Assembly (NCBI RefSeq): GCF_905475345.1
Contig: NC_066590.1
Coordinates: 5,842,001 to 5,906,000, forward strand
DNA from: Vespula vulgaris
Taxonomy: Eukaryota > Arthropoda > Insecta > Hymenoptera > Vespidae
Direction: 5' to 3'
Length of the DNA stretch: 64,000 bases
The position numbers and the translations under genes are program-made. A model generated the notes under the pieces. That model was not told where the DNA came from. It did not search any database and saw only the letters and a list, made by a program, of their open reading frames with translations. Position 1 is the first letter of the stretch. Each line of letters opens with the position of its first letter. This document shows positions 63,932 through 64,000 of the stretch, in pieces.

Positions 63932-64000
63932 AGAGAGACTGGTGAGAAAACGAAAGATCGCAATCTACTAAAGAATCGTATCTACGGGATCGTTTTCGTC

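Noticed and set aside
1..64000. CRISPR arrays, rRNA, intact transposons, viral genes
   Set aside because: No regularly spaced repeats with unique spacers, no rRNA words, no transposase, reverse transcriptase or viral-protein frames were seen on either strand.

Overview
This is a gene-poor stretch of an insect nuclear genome. It is AT-rich, CpG dinucleotides are common rather than depleted, and it is crowded with short (GA)n/(TC)n, (AT)n, (ATT)n, GAAC, GTCG and GATC tracts. That texture resembles hymenopteran genomes (bees, wasps, ants), but the lineage is inferred from composition and one exon only. I see no bacterial operons, CRISPR array, rRNA, recognisable tRNA or intact transposon.

The one protein-coding segment I can defend is a 101-bp exon on the minus strand (16541-16641). 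It has a polypyrimidine tract with AG acceptor, a GTAAGC donor and an open frame that reads like the N-terminal part of a leishmanolysin-like metallopeptidase (peptidase family M8, invadolysin/LMLN). The zinc-binding HExxH exon was not found at lower coordinates, and no signal-peptide exon was found at higher coordinates. The simplest reading is that most of the window is long intron, and perhaps 5' flank, of this gene. Its 3' intron would then be at least about 16.5 kb and its 5' intron probably tens of kb.

The best regulatory candidate is at 45247-45325. It holds a 12-bp direct repeat containing GGCCATCT (PHO/YY1-type core), a perfect TGACGTCA (CRE) and a perfect TCTCGCGAGA palindrome, with two long GA arrays next to it. 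It could be a minus-strand promoter feeding the 16.6-kb exon, or a Polycomb-response-like element. A second GC-richer island at 30640-31020 carries a TATA-like and an octamer motif.

The rest is repeat biology. There is a decayed four-unit tandem repeat at 1497-1985, diverged two-copy duplications at 35345, 44621, 45628 and 46889, a 24-bp perfect palindrome at 54696, a G-quadruplex/Z-DNA-prone pair at 39196-39300, and dozens of microsatellites. The long open frames are almost all microsatellite read-through (poly-Ser-Leu or poly-Arg-Glu). A few exon-like stretches are listed as findings with low confidence. I did not find a convincing new biological system. The most interesting points are the isolated M8 exon, the 45-kb element and the family of decayed medium-length tandem duplications.
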